Below, piece by piece: positions 63,764-64,000 of a DNA stretch of 64,000 nt (positions are counted from its first letter, which is position 1; the number at the start of each line of letters is the position of its first letter). Location: positions 124,001 through 188,000 of the forward strand of contig CAYFWF010000060.1 of the NCBI GenBank assembly GCA_964346815.1. The letters are read 5' to 3'. The position numbers and the translations under genes were made by a program. This DNA comes from CAYFWF01 sp964346815 (GTDB lineage Bacteria > Acidobacteriota > Aminicenantia > Aminicenantales > Aminicenantaceae). The notes below the pieces were generated by a model, which worked only from the letters and a program-made list of their open reading frames with translations, did no database searches and was not told the origin of the DNA.

Positions 63764-64000
63764 TCATGTTTTGAACGACCCGCTCCTGTATCTTTTCATC
63801 ATTGCCACCAGCCATCTGTGAAGCGGATAGGCGGTCTGAAATTTTTCGAAGCAGTAGGCCACGAACTTTTTGGAATAGAGCTCTTCGGGAATAGAAGACT
63901 CGTATCCGACGTGCAGGCCGTTATGGAGCAGAAGCTCGGCATTGGGATGGGCAGAGTCATAGCCTGAAGGAACGCGCTTGTAATGCCTGCCTCCGAATTT
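63764..64000 (-). CDS. DUF2461 domain protein, 5' part outside the window
   Basis: The frame is open at the window edge and ends with TGA at 63764. It reads RHYKRVPSGYDSAHPNAELL, then NGLHVGYESSIPEELYSKKF and PLHRWLVAMMKRY, the C-terminal part of DUF2461 proteins, whose function is unknown. 78 residues are visible of a family usually about 220 long. Confidence 0.82.
   Translation of the reverse strand, partial: KFGGRHYKRVPSGYDSAHPNAELLLHNGLHVGYESSIPEELYSKKFVAYCFEKFQTAYPLHRWLVAMMKRYRSGSFKT

Noticed and set aside
1..64000. CRISPR array, tRNA/rRNA or intact transposase
   Set aside because: None was seen on reading through the window; only the repeat element at 5566-5657 hints at mobile DNA.

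Overview
The window looks like a chromosomal segment of an anaerobic, heterotrophic bacterium of the Acidobacteriota/Aminicenantes type. This is an inference: three exported proteins begin with the VWFA-related N-terminus common in that group, the base composition is moderate, there is a large 2-hydroxyacyl-CoA-dehydratase-activase gene, and exported peptidases and glycan enzymes are abundant. No rRNA, tRNA, CRISPR array, prophage or intact insertion sequence was seen. Genes at both ends are cut by the window.

Layout. 1-5.3 kb: a truncated CBM9-like protein, two tandem VWFA-related paralogues and a glycerophosphodiesterase. 5.3-5.66 kb: a gene remnant and an inverted-repeat element. 5.66-10.4 kb (minus): S9 peptidase, an internally deleted gamma-glutamyltransferase, a Tat-exported sulfatase and a small membrane protein. 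10.46-15.75 kb (plus): an operon with a DctM-like permease, a 51-residue membrane peptide, an AspA/AstE-like metallo-hydrolase, a C69 dipeptidase and an exported DUF6305-like protein. 15.8-21.5 kb: PLP decarboxylase, heparinase II/III-like protein, a GT with a GT81/GT78-like look and a helical protein of unknown function. 21.7-27.9 kb: M14-like and S46 peptidases and a third VWFA-related protein. 27.97-32.2 kb: one large CoA-dehydratase activase gene broken into three ORFs by two single-base shifts. 32.4-37.6 kb: MaoC hydratase, UPF0316/DUF2179 membrane protein, an AsmA/YdbH-like giant and a lipoprotein that looks like YnbE fused to YdbL. 37.6-40.7 kb (minus): LapA-like protein, CorA, DUF389 protein and a TrkA-C membrane protein. 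40.9-54.65 kb: a glucosylglycerate and glycogen block (phosphatase, GpgS, GlgC, GalT, MalQ, GH57/DUF3536, winged-helix protein, GlgB, GlgA, GT). 54.7-55.4 kb: a DUF502 protein. 55.4-63.7 kb (minus): a glycan operon (GH38 alpha-mannosidase, Gfo/Idh/MocA dehydrogenase, UroD-like protein, ROK kinase, unknown TIM-barrel-like protein). 63.8-64 kb: the end of a DUF2461 gene.

How the genes fit together. The left half is a peptide- and glycan-scavenging region: exported S9, S46, C69 and M14-like hydrolases next to a permease operon. The centre deals with acyl-CoA chemistry and envelope lipid traffic. The block from 41 to 54.6 kb makes a compatible solute (probably glucosylglycerate) from 3-phosphoglycerate and NDP-glucose, and makes and remodels glycogen. 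The right end dismantles mannose-containing glycans. Several good sigma70-like promoters can be read directly (40,897; 54,690; 32,363; 10,460; 21,685).

Most worth a second look: the YdbH plus YnbE-YdbL fusion, the possible unconventional tripartite transporter (permease, 51-residue peptide, DUF6305-like protein), the twice-shifted activase, the catalytic-domain-less GGT, and the glycan operon with an unassigned 779-residue enzyme.
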